From positions 1 to 58,163 of the forward strand of contig JAIOPS010000032.1 in the NCBI GenBank assembly GCA_021413775.1: DNA of 58,163 bases, read 5' to 3'. Shown here piece by piece: positions 25,984 to 35,333 of the stretch. This stretch comes from Candidatus Kaiserbacteria bacterium. GTDB taxonomy: Bacteria; Patescibacteriota; Minisyncoccia; Phycocordibacterales; UBA2100. Each line of letters begins with the position of its first letter. The first letter of the stretch is position 1. The position numbers and the translations under genes were made by a program. The notes beneath the pieces were generated by a model. That model saw nothing but the letters and a program-made list of their open reading frames with translations. It was not told the DNA's origin and did not search any database.

Positions 25984-25987
25984 AGCC

Positions 25988-26017
25988 TCGCAAAAATGAG
26001 AGTTTTGCGATATTCTC
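25988..26017 (+). promoter_or_regulatory. tRNA-Met promoter region
   Basis: CTCGCAAAAATG and GATATTCTC are arranged as upstream of tRNA-Asp. The GATATTCTC block ends 9 nt before the tRNA. Confidence 0.5.
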
Positions 26018-26026
26018 ATCCATACC

Positions 26027-26100
26027 GTCGGGGTAGCTCAGTTGGTAAGAGCGTAGCACTCATAACGCTAAGGTCGTGGGTTCGATCCCCACCCCCGACA
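26027..26100 (+). tRNA. tRNA-Met (CAU), probably elongator
   Basis: Acceptor GTCGGGG/CCCCGAC with G1-C72 paired, normal D-loop GG and T-loop TTCGATC, anticodon loop CTCATAA. The anticodon stem has one A-C mismatch next to the loop. A lysidine-type tRNA-Ile is possible for CAU, but a tRNA-Ile(UAU) elsewhere in the window makes elongator Met the better call. Confidence 0.85.
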
Positions 26101-26270
26101 CAATTGAACGTAGTGAAAGTGTGCGGGGAGCACAGCGCCTGCGCGCTGTGTGTGTGGGGATCGAACAGCGGAGCGATGTCGCAGAAGCTTCTGCGACCGC
26201 GAGCTGGTGCCCAGACAGACTTTTGCAACGGCAAAAGTTTAGTCGAGGGAGAGCCCCACCCCCGACACAA
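26087..26270 (+). repeat. Hairpin-rich element bounded by a duplicated tRNA-Met 3' end
   Basis: The last 14 nt of tRNA-Met plus 3 nt (CCCCACCCCCGACACAA, 26087-26103) are repeated exactly at 26254-26270. Between them lie three strong hairpins: CACAGCGC/GCGCTGTG (26131-26150), a perfect 20-nt palindrome (26178-26197) and ACTTTTGC/GCAAAAGT (26219-26238). An inverted 13-nt copy of the tRNA T-arm also lies there (26154-26166). Linkers CGGAGC and CGCGAG recur in other elements of the window. Confidence 0.7.
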
Positions 26271-26328
26271 AACTGTTGAGCCAAAAGGTTCGTACCCCCT
26301 CTCCGCGCCGCAGATGTATACTGGGCGC

Positions 26329-26508
26329 ATGTGGAATAAAATTCTTGCATTTAATTCCTTTGTCGTTCTGCCCGCTACATTTGTCTTTCTCGTGTACGCA
26401 TCCACACGGGCTCTGTTTTTCTGGGAATGGAAACTCTTCTGGATTGCCGTAGTACTTTCTATCGCGGTCCTCGTGGCAGAAACAGTGCTCGCAATCCTCA
26501 CAGAATAA
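26329..26508 (+). CDS. Tiny two-helix membrane protein
   Basis: 59 residues, MWNKILAFNSFVVLPATFVF then two helices split by RALFFWEWKLFW. A longer frame extends upstream through the tRNA-Met, which is impossible. TATACT exactly 6 nt before this ATG sets the start. No family recognised. Confidence 0.6.
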   Translation: MWNKILAFNSFVVLPATFVFLVYASTRALFFWEWKLFWIAVVLSIAVLVAETVLAILTE

Positions 26509-26567
26509 ACGCCGTAAGAGCGATTCATTGCGACGACATGCCGTTTGTAGTAAAGTGGTCCGACGAT

Positions 26568-26639
26568 AGCGGGGTGGAGCAGTAGTAGCTCGCCAGGCTC
26601 ATAACCTGGAGGTCGGGGGTGCAAGTCCCTCCCCCGCAA
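26568..26639 (+). tRNA. Initiator tRNA-fMet (CAU), with unusual T-loop
   Basis: Acceptor AGCGGGG/CCCCGCA leaves A1 opposite A72 unpaired, the bacterial initiator hallmark. The anticodon arm is CCAGG-CTCATAA-CCTGG, so two of the three usual G-C pairs are kept and A29-U41 replaces the third. The T-loop reads TGCAAGT, with G in place of U55, and the seven-base D-loop AGTAGTA lacks the GG pair. Promoter TTGCGA-17-TAAAGT ends about 10 nt upstream. Confidence 0.9.
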
Positions 26640-26646
26640 CAAACTG

Positions 26647-26677
26647 AAAAAAGTCCGTCGATATGACGGACTTTTTT
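26647..26677 (+). terminator. Terminator after the initiator tRNA
   Basis: Perfect stem AAAAAAGTCCGTC / GACGGACTTTTTT with a GATAT loop, 7 nt after the tRNA. Confidence 0.9.
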
Positions 26678-26682
26678 CGTTG

Positions 26683-26812
26683 TTGACGGGGAGCGAAGCG
26701 AAGCTTCGCGCGAGGGACTTGCAAGATTTTGCGGGGACCCGTTCAGCAGAACGGGGAGCAAAATCAGGGCCGAGAGGAATGAGGAGCGACGGCGACGAAT
26801 GAGCTCTTGGCC
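26683..26812 (+). repeat. Modular hairpin repeat downstream of the initiator tRNA
   Basis: GACGGGGAGC, a GCGAAGC/GCTTCGC hairpin, then GCGCGAGGGACTTGCA. A long hairpin follows (GATTTTGC ... CCGTTC-AGCA-GAACGG ... GCAAAATC, 26725-26765), then GGCCGAGAGG and CGGCGACGAATGAGC. The 12 nt GAGGGACTTGCA (26712-26723) are an exact inverted copy of the initiator tRNA 26620-26631. Confidence 0.65.
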
Positions 26813-26858
26813 AAGTCCAAGTTCAAGTCCGAAGCCGAAATCCGGATTGTCTCAATCT

Positions 26859-27557
26859 CTACTCAAGAAAGCGAAACTCTTTAAACACCTGCTCATACAT
26901 ACCGATGACTCGCCTCGCCTCACGCGCGTCGAGCGGCTGCATCATTCCCTGGTGCGCTATCATATTGCGGACTCCGTGCGCCTCCCACGCAAGCCCGATG
27001 GTCGAGAAATTTGTACGGCTGACCTGTTTCATTTTGTCTGCCATAGTTTCTCCGCGGAAGCCCTGCAAGTCCAGAAGCTCGTTGAGCATGATATCCGCTT
27101 CGAGTATGGCCAGCCGCCACTGGCGCTCATCCTCACTCGCAATCTGTTCACGGATGCGATTCCAGCGCAGTTGCGTCTTCGGCACGTCTTTCGCTGCGAC
27201 GGTGTGCGCTGCGGCTTTCCGGCGCGCGTGCTCGTTCTGGCGGACCTGCCAGATGCGAATCATGCAGTAAATGGCCCCGACCGCGAGCAGGAGCGAGAAC
27301 ATGATGGATATCGCGGTGAAAAGCGCCCAATTATGAAAAACAGCATCGAATGTTTCCGGCGATGCCATCTGCAAAAAGTTGACGACGTCCGTCGTGGTGA
27401 CCGGCTGCGTAACGGGGGTCTGTATCGGATTCGGACTCGAGTATGACGACGCGTTGGTCATCACGAGTATCGTTGACGGCACCCATCGAAACATGATGTC
27501 GAGGAGTGCGCTAAACGCCCACCAGACGCCATGCGCTACGGTCGGATCACCCTGCAT
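26859..27557 (-). CDS. Membrane protein with HEPN-like RNxxAH motif
   Basis: 232 residues. Two hydrophobic segments (about 10-32, 80-100), then a charged helical cytoplasmic domain. The C-terminal part, ILEADIMLNELLDLQGFRGE ... HGVRNMIAHQG, looks like an all-helical HEPN-type domain with the Rx4H element (R-NMIA-H) found in HEPN RNases. This is a motif-level resemblance only. TATACT lies exactly 6 nt before the ATG. It faces the initiator tRNA region and stands alone. Confidence 0.6.
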   Translation of the reverse strand: MQGDPTVAHGVWWAFSALLDIMFRWVPSTILVMTNASSYSSPNPIQTPVTQPVTTTDVVNFLQMASPETFDAVFHNWALFTAISIMFSLLLAVGAIYCMIRIWQVRQNEHARRKAAAHTVAAKDVPKTQLRWNRIREQIASEDERQWRLAILEADIMLNELLDLQGFRGETMADKMKQVSRTNFSTIGLAWEAHGVRNMIAHQGMMQPLDAREARRVIGMYEQVFKEFRFLE

Positions 27558-27581
27558 GCATGAAGTATATCCTGAAAAAAA

Positions 27582-29000
27582 TTAACCGTTCGCCTTCTCC
27601 ACGTCCTCTCCGATAGTGAACAATGTCTCCTCTCCTCTGTGCGGTGCGATAATCTGAAATCCTATGGGCAGTTTCTTTCCATCGCGCTCAACCGTACCGC
27701 CGGGCACCGATATCGCAGGTACGCCCGCCAGATTCACGGGAACGGAAAACACATCCTCAGCGTACATCGCCACCGGGTCACTCTTCGAACCGAAGGTAAA
27801 TGCCGGAGAAGGCGTCGTCGGGGTCACGATAGCGTCAATGCCGCTCTCAAATGAACGGACAAACTCGCTGCGTATCTCCGCACGTACGGCTTTTGCCTTC
27901 CGGTAGTACGCGTCCGCATATCCTGCAGAAAGTACGAAGGTCCCGACGAGAACCCGACGTCGTGTCTCCGCGCCGAACCCCGTCGCCCGTGATTTCGCAT
28001 ATACATCGTAGAGCTGCTCCGCCTGTACCGAGTGACCATAACGGATTCCGTCGAGCCTGCCGAGATTTGTTGAAACTTCCGCGGGCATGACAATGTAGTA
28101 GACCGCGAGACCGTAGGGGGCTGTCGGCAACTCGATGTCGCGAAGTTCATACCCGGCTGTCTGCAGCAGAGCTAATTTCTTTTCGAACTGGTCGAGTACA
28201 TCTTTCTCCACGCCTGAATTAAAAAAGGCCCGCGGCACGCCGATGACCTTCGGCTTCCTGACTGTCTCTTCACGGTTCGGAAGTGACGTGCTGTCATTCG
28301 CATCGTGCCCGCGTATCGCTTCGAAAAGGATTTTCGCATCAGCGACCGTCTTCGTGAGCGGACCTATCTGGTCGAGACTGCTGCCCATTGCGATGAGACC
28401 GAAGCGCGACACCGCGCCGTAGGTAGGTTTCATCCCGACGAGGCCTGTCAGAGAGGCGGGTTGTCTGATTGAGCCGCCCGTATCCGAACCGAGCGCAGCG
28501 ACAGCCATGTCGCCCGCTACCGCGGCGGCAGAGCCTCCGGAGGAGCCTCCCGGGACGCGCGAAGTATCAACGGGATTTTTTGTCGGCCCGTATGCGGAAT
28601 TCTCGGTCGAGCTTCCCATTGCGAATTCATCCATGTTGGTACGTCCGAGAAAGACAGTGCCCGCTTCCTTGAGCTTGACGGTAACCGTCGAATCATATGT
28701 CGCGTGATAGTTCTCCAACATTTTCGACGCAGCAGACGCAATCCTGCCTTCTATCAAAATGTTGTCTTTCATGGCGAGCGGAATACCGGTAAGTGACGCG
28801 ATGCTGCCCTTCGCTATCCGGTCATCCGCGGCATTCGCCTCGGCAAGCGCACTCTCCTCCCAGGTCTCGAGATACGCATGAATATCCGCGTTCTTTTCTT
28901 TGATTGCACTCAGGTACTCCCTTGTCAGTTCCACTGAGGAGAACTCCTTGGCATCGAGCGCGCGACGCGCCTCCGCTATAGTGAGCTTTGAAAGGTCCAT
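27582..29000 (-). CDS. gatA: Asp-tRNA(Asn)/Glu-tRNA(Gln) amidotransferase subunit A
   Basis: 472 residues. The amidase-signature triad is K78 (PLAMKDN), S153 (PGGSSGGSAAA) and S177 (DTGGSIRQPA). GatA liberates ammonia from glutamine for GatB, converting mischarged Glu-tRNA(Gln) or Asp-tRNA(Asn). It starts 1 nt after the gatC stop; gatB is not in this window. Confidence 0.95.
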   Translation of the reverse strand: MDLSKLTIAEARRALDAKEFSSVELTREYLSAIKEKNADIHAYLETWEESALAEANAADDRIAKGSIASLTGIPLAMKDNILIEGRIASAASKMLENYHATYDSTVTVKLKEAGTVFLGRTNMDEFAMGSSTENSAYGPTKNPVDTSRVPGGSSGGSAAAVAGDMAVAALGSDTGGSIRQPASLTGLVGMKPTYGAVSRFGLIAMGSSLDQIGPLTKTVADAKILFEAIRGHDANDSTSLPNREETVRKPKVIGVPRAFFNSGVEKDVLDQFEKKLALLQTAGYELRDIELPTAPYGLAVYYIVMPAEVSTNLGRLDGIRYGHSVQAEQLYDVYAKSRATGFGAETRRRVLVGTFVLSAGYADAYYRKAKAVRAEIRSEFVRSFESGIDAIVTPTTPSPAFTFGSKSDPVAMYAEDVFSVPVNLAGVPAISVPGGTVERDGKKLPIGFQIIAPHRGEETLFTIGEDVEKANG

Positions 29001-29001
29001 A

Positions 29002-29292
29002 CTATTTTTTCCGCGAGATGACTTGCTTCACCGCGATGCGATTTCCCTCGCGGGCGGGTGCCGCATTCAAAAGAATTTCTGTGTACTTCCCTCCTTCGTA
29101 TGCATTGTCATCCGGGCGTACAACATTGCGAAGACTGTCCTCAGTTGCCACCACGGAAACCTGTACTTTCTGGATGGTTTCCACAAACGCAAGAATCCCC
29201 GGAACTTCGGTCTCAAGCTTCGCAACCTCCGCATCCGAAACCTCGAGCCGTGCGAGCTTGGCGAGCGCTTTGATATCTACTGCATCCGACAT
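29002..29292 (-). CDS. gatC: Amidotransferase subunit C
   Basis: 96 residues from MSDAVDIKALAKLARLEVSD, the usual GatC N-terminus. An ATG five codons upstream is rejected because TATAGT ends exactly 6 nt before this one. TEDSLRNVVRPDDNAYEGG and LLNAAPAREGNRIAVKQVI are conserved GatC segments that wrap GatA and GatB. Confidence 0.92.
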   Translation of the reverse strand: MSDAVDIKALAKLARLEVSDAEVAKLETEVPGILAFVETIQKVQVSVVATEDSLRNVVRPDDNAYEGGKYTEILLNAAPAREGNRIAVKQVISRKK

Positions 29293-29298
29293 TCCGAT

Positions 29299-29304
29299 AC
29301 TATA
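29299..29304 (-). promoter_or_regulatory. -10 element of gatCA, decides the gatC start
   Basis: TATAGT followed by ATCGGA and the ATG at 29292. The upstream in-frame ATG overlaps this hexamer and cannot be in the transcript. Confidence 0.6.
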
Positions 29305-29336
29305 CATCGAACTACTGCTTATTTCAGCAATCTCTG

Positions 29337-31376
<2,040 letters not shown>

Positions 31377-31402
31377 TCAAAAATACCCCACCGCAGCAGG
31401 TA

Positions 31403-31942
31403 TCAATATCTGAGCTCCACCGAACGCTGAAGAGCGCGCCCGCTTGCCGTAATCGTCTCACACGAAACGGAGTATCCGTCCGCATGAATGACGGTGAACG
31501 GTGCCGTGGGGTTTTTGGCAATCGTGACCTGTATGCAATTCATCCCCGTGTTCACTTTATTGCCCGCGATATCGCGCGCGAAGAGATTCATGGAAAACGT
31601 CGACGTCGCGGAATCCGAGGTTGAGGTCACTGTCGTTACCGCAGAGAGGTCCGCTCCGGCCGCATCTTTATCGCATATGACCGTAGCCGGCGTCGCCGGG
31701 TCATGTGCCGGGAAAGCATGCGCGCGGATATCATAATAGAGTGCACATTCCGCACCCGCATCAGCCGCATAAAACGCAAACTGAGAATCGCGACCGATTG
31801 ATGAAAGCGCGACCTGCTTTTGCGCAATGGTGAAAATCGAAGAGCCGAGCATGAGAACGATGGATGCGACGAGTGCCGCCAGAAGGAGCGTGAACCCGCG
31901 TTGCGACGAAGTTTTTTTATCTTTTTTGGTACTCATACTCAT
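31403..31942 (-). CDS. Minor pilin-like protein (PilX/PulG-type N-terminus)
   Basis: 179 residues. A short basic leader precedes QRGFTLLLAALVASIVLMLG, a prepilin cleavage and helix segment in which Glu5 is replaced by Leu, as in PilX/GspK-like minor pilins. The body has AFYAADAGAECALYYD, typical of PilX-like proteins, and two distant Cys pairs. It overlaps the preceding pilin gene by ATGA and is the last gene of the pilus locus. Confidence 0.75.
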   Translation of the reverse strand: MSMSTKKDKKTSSQRGFTLLLAALVASIVLMLGSSIFTIAQKQVALSSIGRDSQFAFYAADAGAECALYYDIRAHAFPAHDPATPATVICDKDAAGADLSAVTTVTSTSDSATSTFSMNLFARDIAGNKVNTGMNCIQVTIAKNPTAPFTVIHADGYSVSCETITASGRALQRSVELRY

Positions 31943-32541
31943 GATGCGGCACTGCCGTCCTCGACCCAGCGGTACATGTTCTCATAAATCGTGAAAGACC
32001 TCGTTTGTCCGTTCGGAGTCCTCCAGGATACGGTAACGGATACGCGAATGGCATCCTGCCCGCTGTTTACCGTCGAAGGTCCGGCATAGACGGCGGTCAC
32101 CGTACGCGTGAAGTTAGTGTTACGCCAGGTGTTCGTAACGTCGCGCGCAGGATTACTTCTGTCTCCGGGTGCGTAGCCGTAGAGCGTACCGTCTGTTTGA
32201 AGTTGCGGACAGGTTCCGGAACATGTCTGTATCGCATTCGCGGCAATCGACTCACGCGCATCAATCGTAAAAGGCGTTCCTATCGGGATGCCGTCGAGGA
32301 GGCTTTTGCCCGCGCTTAACAATGCATTCTCAAGAATGTTTCCGTCACGGATGGAGCGAACGGATTCTATGCCCTCCTGCGCGAGGCTGTACGCGGTGAC
32401 CTGGTCGCGCGAGTATGTGGCGGCCGCGAGAGATTGCGATACGAGCGACATCGGCGCGACGATAGAAACGGTAAGGAGCGAGACCGCTACGAGCGTTTCT
32501 ATGAGCGTAAAGCCTCTTTTTGTGTTCGTGACGTTTGCCAT
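31939..32541 (-). CDS. Minor pilin with class III N-terminal motif
   Basis: 200 residues. KRGFTLIETLVAVSLLTVSIVAP is a standard prepilin site (cleavage G/F, Glu5 present). It continues into SYSLAQEGIESVRSIRDGN-like PilV/GspI features (SLAQEGIESVRSIRDG). A probable PilV-type tip pilin. It lies 2 nt after the previous pilin gene in the same unit. Confidence 0.8.
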   Translation of the reverse strand: MANVTNTKRGFTLIETLVAVSLLTVSIVAPMSLVSQSLAAATYSRDQVTAYSLAQEGIESVRSIRDGNILENALLSAGKSLLDGIPIGTPFTIDARESIAANAIQTCSGTCPQLQTDGTLYGYAPGDRSNPARDVTNTWRNTNFTRTVTAVYAGPSTVNSGQDAIRVSVTVSWRTPNGQTRSFTIYENMYRWVEDGSAAS

Positions 32542-32543
32542 AC

Positions 32544-33143
32544 TTATATATCAAGCACCCGCTGCACTGCCGTGGATTGAATATGGAAGGTCGTCCGCAC
32601 TTTCGCCTTCGCAACCCCTGCCGACCCTTTGATGATAATGAGTACTTTCGGCTGCACCTGGTCCGTTCTCGCGGCGCCTATTACGTAAAAGGCGGAGGAG
32701 GCATCAATCGTGACCTCGGGTGACGTAAGCGGCAAAAAGCTCACGCCGCCGTCCACAGACCGGCACAGCCTGTTTGTTCCGCAGTACGTGCCCGTGCTGT
32801 CGAAGACATACGCCCAGTCGGAGCATGAGCCGGTACAGTTCGGCGTAAAGTAAAATACGGAACCGCCCGGAGCATCAGTACAATTCGGATTGCTCGGACT
32901 CACTCCCCCGCAACGGTAGTTGCTGCCTTCGCGGATTTCTCGCACCATGCCGTCGACAGCGATGCTGAGGTTGTTCATAACCGACTGAAGAGCCTGCGCT
33001 TTTCTGTTCGCGTCGACGAGCGAGAGCAGCGCGGATATGGAGACGAGCATGACGATGGCGAAAAGTCCGACGGCGACAATCATCTCGACAAGCGTGAAGC
33101 CGCGGGTGCGGATACCGGTGCGTTTACGGAGAAGCGTCTTCAT
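32544..33143 (-). CDS. Minor pilin (PilW/GspJ-like)
   Basis: 199 residues from MKTLLRKRTGIRTRGFTLVE. The prepilin motif RGFTLVEMIVAVGLFAIVML is followed by SLVDANRKAQALQSVMNNLS, typical of PilW/GspJ-like minor pilins. Six cysteines in the middle (CGG, NPNC, NCTGSC, YCGTNRLC) suggest disulphides. The upstream long frame is an extension into the neighbouring gene. It starts 4 nt after the GspH-like gene. Confidence 0.78.
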   Translation of the reverse strand: MKTLLRKRTGIRTRGFTLVEMIVAVGLFAIVMLVSISALLSLVDANRKAQALQSVMNNLSIAVDGMVREIREGSNYRCGGVSPSNPNCTDAPGGSVFYFTPNCTGSCSDWAYVFDSTGTYCGTNRLCRSVDGGVSFLPLTSPEVTIDASSAFYVIGAARTDQVQPKVLIIIKGSAGVAKAKVRTTFHIQSTAVQRVLDI

Positions 33144-33147
33144 ACGG

Positions 33148-33801
33148 CTATTGTACCGATATTTGCCCGTTCGTTTCGACGATGACCGATTTCGTCTGAC
33201 CGCGCGGCGATGTAACGTAAATGCGCGCTGACTCATACGGCACATCCTGCGAATCAGCGGTGATGTACGCATCGGGATTCGGTCGATGGAATGTGATATC
33301 GAGCGTTGAGTGTCCGCAGGGCCGGACTTGTGTTTTAGGAATGCATAAATCCGCAACGCGATATCCCGAGAAGAGCGTCTCGGCCGCGACGAGTTCGCAT
33401 GTGGTCGGAGTGGCATTTGCGGGGTCCGCGCAGTCATAACGGTTGTTCTGAGCGACGACATCTGCAAAAAGGTAAAACGCATCATGCGCCGTCGGATTTA
33501 CGCTGTACGAAAAGTGCACTCCGTACGCCGAAGCGAAGGTGTTGGTGGAGAATCGCTGCACAGATATACCGTACACCTGTGCTTGTCGCACGGTAAGGGC
33601 CATATCGTAGGCGAGGTTTTCCAACTGAACGGTACCGCCGAACGAGTTGTTGTTTGCGAACATGAGGCCTGAGATGACAATCATGATTCCCGTCACGACC
33701 ATGAGCTCAATCAACGTAAAGCCCGAGCGCAAGCCGGTGCGTTTCAAAACAATGCGGGGAGAGGTATTGCGTACATCAGTGAAAACCATACGATACAACA
33801 T
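33148..33801 (-). CDS. Minor pilin (FimT/GspH-like)
   Basis: 217 residues (or 213 from the next ATG). SGFTLIELMVVTGIMIVISG gives the prepilin site, and ENLAYDMALTVRQAQVYGIS is characteristic of GspH/FimT pseudopilins. Its 5' end overlaps the pilD 3' end by up to 58 nt, an unusually long overlap, so the exact start is uncertain. Confidence 0.75.
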   Translation of the reverse strand: MLYRMVFTDVRNTSPRIVLKRTGLRSGFTLIELMVVTGIMIVISGLMFANNNSFGGTVQLENLAYDMALTVRQAQVYGISVQRFSTNTFASAYGVHFSYSVNPTAHDAFYLFADVVAQNNRYDCADPANATPTTCELVAAETLFSGYRVADLCIPKTQVRPCGHSTLDITFHRPNPDAYITADSQDVPYESARIYVTSPRGQTKSVIVETNGQISVQ

Positions 33802-34547
33802 GAAAGAATGAGAAATGGCCCGAATGGCACTTCGCTTTTCATTGTATACGACGAGTGAGCGCGGCCGCGCGCTATCCCCGACTTTCTGAGGACACGCAGA
33901 ATGTGCGGCAGCGGAATGAGCACCGCGAGCGATATCACCGCTCCGATGACAAAGGACAGGAACACCGCATATATTCCGTACACCGGCCCGAGCAACCAGC
34001 CGATAGCGAGGGCGAGCTTCGCGTCACCGAGACCCATCCATCGGCCGCGGGACACATACCACATCGCGGCAAGCGGCAATGCGGCGACCGGACCCGCAAG
34101 GAGTGTGAGCAGGAGCGATTCGTGAACCAGCGAGATGCCGGCTAGCGATGCGCCGAACGCAATGCCCGCAGCAAGATACGCCCACTCATCAGGAATGATG
34201 GTATGACGGATATCGTATGCGGCGATGAGTATCAGGAAAACCCCCATCGGAAGAAAAAGCACAAGGTATTCGGGAGAAAGTCCCGCTCCCCCTATGAGAG
34301 CGAACATTATGCCGGTGGAGAGTTCAACCAGCGGGTATTGAACGGAGATGCGACTTCCGCAGGTTCTACACTTACCGCCAAGTACCAACCATGAAACGAC
34401 GGGAATGAGGTCTGTCCAGCGGAGTTGTGCGCGACACGACATGCAGCCGCTTCGCCCGGCGAGCGAGCGCGTACCCCGGCGTATAAGAACAACGTTCAGA
34501 AAGCTCCCGATGATAAGACCAAAGACGAAGAAGGCGGATATTGTCAC
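33744..34547 (-). CDS. pilD: Prepilin peptidase PilD, GTG start
   Basis: 267 residues if started at the GTG (reads V/M-TISAFFVFGLIIGSFLN). The N-terminal zinc-type cysteine pairs CMSC and CRTC are present, and the two aspartates lie in AAYDIRHTIIPDEW and GLGDAKLALAIGW. It cleaves and usually N-methylates prepilins at the membrane. An ATG 18 codons upstream lies inside the pilin terminator, so it is rejected. TGC-GATACT lies 7 nt before the GTG. Confidence 0.9.
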   Translation of the reverse strand: MTISAFFVFGLIIGSFLNVVLIRRGTRSLAGRSGCMSCRAQLRWTDLIPVVSWLVLGGKCRTCGSRISVQYPLVELSTGIMFALIGGAGLSPEYLVLFLPMGVFLILIAAYDIRHTIIPDEWAYLAAGIAFGASLAGISLVHESLLLTLLAGPVAALPLAAMWYVSRGRWMGLGDAKLALAIGWLLGPVYGIYAVFLSFVIGAVISLAVLIPLPHILRVLRKSGIARGRAHSSYTMKSEVPFGPFLILSCCIVWFSLMYAIPLPALF

Positions 34548-34554
34548 GGGGTAA

Positions 34555-34560
34555 AGTATC
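34555..34560 (-). promoter_or_regulatory. -10 of pilD, directly after the pilin terminator
   Basis: TGC-GATACT immediately follows the 3' arm of the terminator stem and precedes the GTG by 7 nt. pilD and the minor pilins can therefore be transcribed apart from the major pilin. Confidence 0.5.
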
Positions 34561-34596
34561 GCACGAAAAACACCCCGAGAGGGGCGTTTTTCGTGC
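34561..34596 (-). terminator. Terminator of the major pilin gene
   Basis: 16-bp stem with one mismatch (GCACGAAAAACACCCC / GGGGCGTTTTTCGTGC) and a 4-nt loop, 17 nt after the pilin stop. Insulates abundant pilin mRNA from pilD. Confidence 0.85.
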
Positions 34597-34613
34597 TGCA
34601 AAAGTAGGGTCTG

Positions 34614-35159
34614 TTACGACTTCACGTCGTAGCAGCCGACACCGACGTCTGCATCCTGGCATTTCGCACTATCTGAGCCGTTCATTTCGCTTCCCGTGAT
34701 ACCTGTTGCGCTTGCGCCGGTCGAGCCGGTCGCTGTGCAGAGCTGGTACCCGGACGGCATCGCAATGATGTCGGAATCCGATGCGAACGATGAGTGGCCC
34801 GATGTTTCAAGTGTGGCACCGAGGTGGTAGCCGACACATGTCGCAGGAGTACCGGTGGTTCCGTACGGTACGTATGCGTACGTCTGGAGGTTGGTCGGAT
34901 CCTGAGGGATTGCGGCGATGTAACCCGGAGTCACGAGAAGAGCGACGGAGGTCGTGGCCGGATACGCCCCGTTGGCATCGTAGAACAACTCCAGTGCCAG
35001 CTGAAGCTGCTTGATATCGGCGAGACGACGTGCATCACGACCCTTCTTGCGGGCGGAGTTCAAGCTCGCGAGCACAACTGATGAGAGGATACCGATAATT
35101 GCAATCACCACGAGCAGTTCGATGAGCGTGAAGCCGCGGCGATCAGAGCGTTTAAACAT
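34614..35159 (-). CDS. Major type IV pilin
   Basis: 181 residues from MFKRSDRRGFTLIELLVV. The short basic leader, the G/F cleavage site, Glu5 and the hydrophobic helix IAIIGILSSVVLASLNSARK followed by GRDARRLADIKQLQLALELF are the classic CPR-type pilin N-terminus. Four cysteines (two pairs, near TCVGYH and QLC, and CQDADVGVGC at the end) probably form a D-region. Own promoter (TACAAT, 35205-35200, leader about 34 nt) and own terminator point to high expression. Confidence 0.88.
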   Translation of the reverse strand: MFKRSDRRGFTLIELLVVIAIIGILSSVVLASLNSARKKGRDARRLADIKQLQLALELFYDANGAYPATTSVALLVTPGYIAAIPQDPTNLQTYAYVPYGTTGTPATCVGYHLGATLETSGHSSFASDSDIIAMPSGYQLCTATGSTGASATGITGSEMNGSDSAKCQDADVGVGCYDVKS

Positions 35160-35333
35160 ATATAAATGCGTTCTAAAAGGTTTTCTAGTAAGTACGACCA
35201 TTGTACCCCTTGGTATGCGACGAGCTTCCGTTCGTGTGGATAACCGACTCCGAAAATACGCTCCATCGCGTGTGTATGAGCCACGAAAACGACATGCTCA
35301 CGGGAAACGGCGCATCAGTTTCTCACTGAAAAT

